Shown: piece by piece, positions 63,312-64,000 of the stretch
How positions within the stretch are numbered: position 1 is the stretch's first letter
Layout of the letters: the number at the start of each line of letters is the position of its first letter
Source of the DNA: Mumia sp. ZJ1417
Lineage (GTDB): Bacteria > Actinomycetota > Actinomycetes > Propionibacteriales > Nocardioidaceae
Assembly: GCF_014127285.1 (NCBI RefSeq)
Contig: NZ_CP059901.1
Location: forward strand, 1,798,001-1,862,000
Length of the DNA stretch: 64,000 nt
Direction: 5' to 3'
Program-made: the position numbers and the translations under genes
The notes under the pieces: generated by a model
Seen by the model: the letters and a program-made list of their open reading frames with translations, nothing else
The model's database searches: none
Told to the model about the DNA's origin: nothing

Positions 63312-64000
63312 TGAGGATCTTTGCCGCTGATCGTGTCGAACGTCTCAGGGAGCTTCGGGACCGACCCGACGGCGTCACGGACCTTGTTGGCGAAGTCGGT
63401 GGTGAACACGATCTGCTCGATCTTGATGTTGCGCGCGACCTTGTCGAGCTGCAGGGCATGGGCGGCGTCGTCGGTGGCGCGGCGCAGTGCGGCGAGCTGC
63501 TGGTTCAGCCCGGCCAGCTCGCGGCCACCGTTGCGCAGACTCTCGGCGACCGTGGCCGGCAGCTTCGTCGGGGCGGTGTTGATGAGCCCGATCAGGTCGT
63601 CGGCGGCACGTTGGCCCTCCTGCGCCGCGGCGCCGGTCAGCTTCTGCGTCCAGCGCGCGAGGTTGTTGCTCGGGTTGCTGATCTTCAGGGCGTTGTTGAA
63701 CTGCGTCACCTTGCCACTGATGAGCCTGTTCAGTGCAGCGGCCTTGGTCGTCTGGCTCAGGCGCGAGGCGACCTGCGGCGCGAGGCTCTTGATCCCGCGC
63801 AGCGCAGCGGACGCAGCCTTGCCGCCCACGAGCGACAGAGCGACATCCACGAGGGCCCATCCGACGTCGGCACCGCTGTAGTGCCCGGTGTCGGCTGCGT
63901 ACAGAAGCAGCGTGCCGGCCAGGATCGCGACGCTGAGGACGATAGCGGCGACGACGAGCGCGAAGGGTGCGCCGATCGTGAACACCAGCACGAGGATCAG
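63308..64000 (-). CDS. Membrane-plus-helical hypothetical protein, 5' end outside window
   Basis: The frame is open to the right window edge. The visible part begins with two hydrophobic helices (ILVLVFTIGAPFALVVAAIVL and SVAILAGTLLLYAAD), then a mostly helical, Ala/Leu-rich region (GKAASAALRGIKSLAPQVASRL, LISGKVTQFNNALKIS, AVAESLRNGGRELAGLNQQLA) and a short tail ending DTISGKDPQ. Helical Ala-rich carriers with a hydrophobic patch at the start of such a coupled set occur among type VII secretion-associated and polymorphic-toxin loci; that link is inference. Confidence 0.6.
   Translation of the reverse strand: MILVLVFTIGAPFALVVAAIVLSVAILAGTLLLYAADTGHYSGADVGWALVDVALSLVGGKAASAALRGIKSLAPQVASRLSQTTKAAALNRLISGKVTQFNNALKISNPSNNLARWTQKLTGAAAQEGQRAADDLIGLINTAPTKLPATVAESLRNGGRELAGLNQQLAALRRATDDAAHALQLDKVARNIKIEQIVFTTDFANKVRDAVGSVPKLPETFDTISGKDPQ

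Noticed and set aside
1-64000. CRISPR array
   Set aside because: No regularly spaced repeats of 25-40 bases with unique spacers were seen; the only direct repeats are the 24-bp tandem in the anti-sigma gene and the 27-bp island-end pair.

Overview
This is a 64 kb piece of chromosome from a high-GC actinobacterium. The evidence is strongly G/C-biased third codon positions, frequent GTG starts, dense ATGA/GTGA stop-start overlaps, phosphatidylinositol mannoside (PIM) genes, an ECF sigma factor with a zinc anti-sigma factor, and the ruvCAB-yajC-apt-relA and pdxS-pdxT-yebC neighbourhoods. Gene content fits Nocardioidaceae/Propionibacteriales, but no rRNA or marker phylogeny is available, so that is inference.

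Layout. 0-4.8 kb: end of a tyrosinase gene coupled to a DUF2182 membrane protein, a small hypothetical gene, an aminoglycoside-phosphotransferase-like kinase, and an ECF sigma/anti-sigma pair. 4.4-11.9 kb: two divergent, tightly coupled gene sets. Leftward are a small membrane protein and a natural fusion of a CDP-alcohol phosphatidyltransferase with an alkaline-phosphatase/sulfatase-type domain. Rightward are an MDR dehydrogenase, a 6-pyruvoyl-tetrahydropterin-synthase homologue lacking its active-site residues, a GT4 glycosyltransferase, a flippase-like membrane protein, a RibD-type reductase and GTP cyclohydrolase II. Together they look like an uncharacterised pathway from GTP to a glycosylated, possibly lipid-linked product; this is the best candidate for an undescribed system in the window. 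A secreted protein with a filamentous-haemagglutinin (TPS-like) domain follows.

13.5-17.6 kb: decayed accessory genes, a Val-Cys-Gly tRNA cluster, a class IV aminotransferase, a membrane protein and a second tRNA-Val. 17.6-30.4 kb: a degenerate genomic island beside tRNA-Val(CAC). It is bracketed by a 27-bp direct repeat and carries a frameshifted excisionase, a frameshifted ssb, mobile-element-type hypotheticals, a CGNR regulator with a VOC protein, two MFS exporters (one Cmx-like), an HxlR regulator, and ruins of a fatty-acid degradation locus (AMP ligase, acyl-CoA dehydrogenase, thiolase) cut by an IS481-type relic.

30.6-38.8 kb: a methyltransferase, then a CbiMNQO-type cobalt/nickel ECF transporter flanked by two paralogous TPR-LuxR regulators, a flavin oxidoreductase and a transporter remnant. 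39-47.9 kb: a long housekeeping run, thrS-HIT-pgsA-patA-pimA-(membrane protein)-pdxS-(DUF)-pdxT-yebC, covering Thr-tRNA charging, PI/PIM synthesis and PLP synthesis. 47.9-49.6 kb: small hypotheticals, including a recent tandem duplicate, and CsbD. 49.7-60.8 kb: ruvC-ruvA-ruvB-yajC-apt-relA (secD/secF are absent from the usual place), then DUF349 (opposite strand), an MBL hydrolase, hisS and aspS. 60.8-64 kb: a leftward, translationally coupled four-gene cluster of unknown membrane and soluble proteins, possibly secretion-associated.
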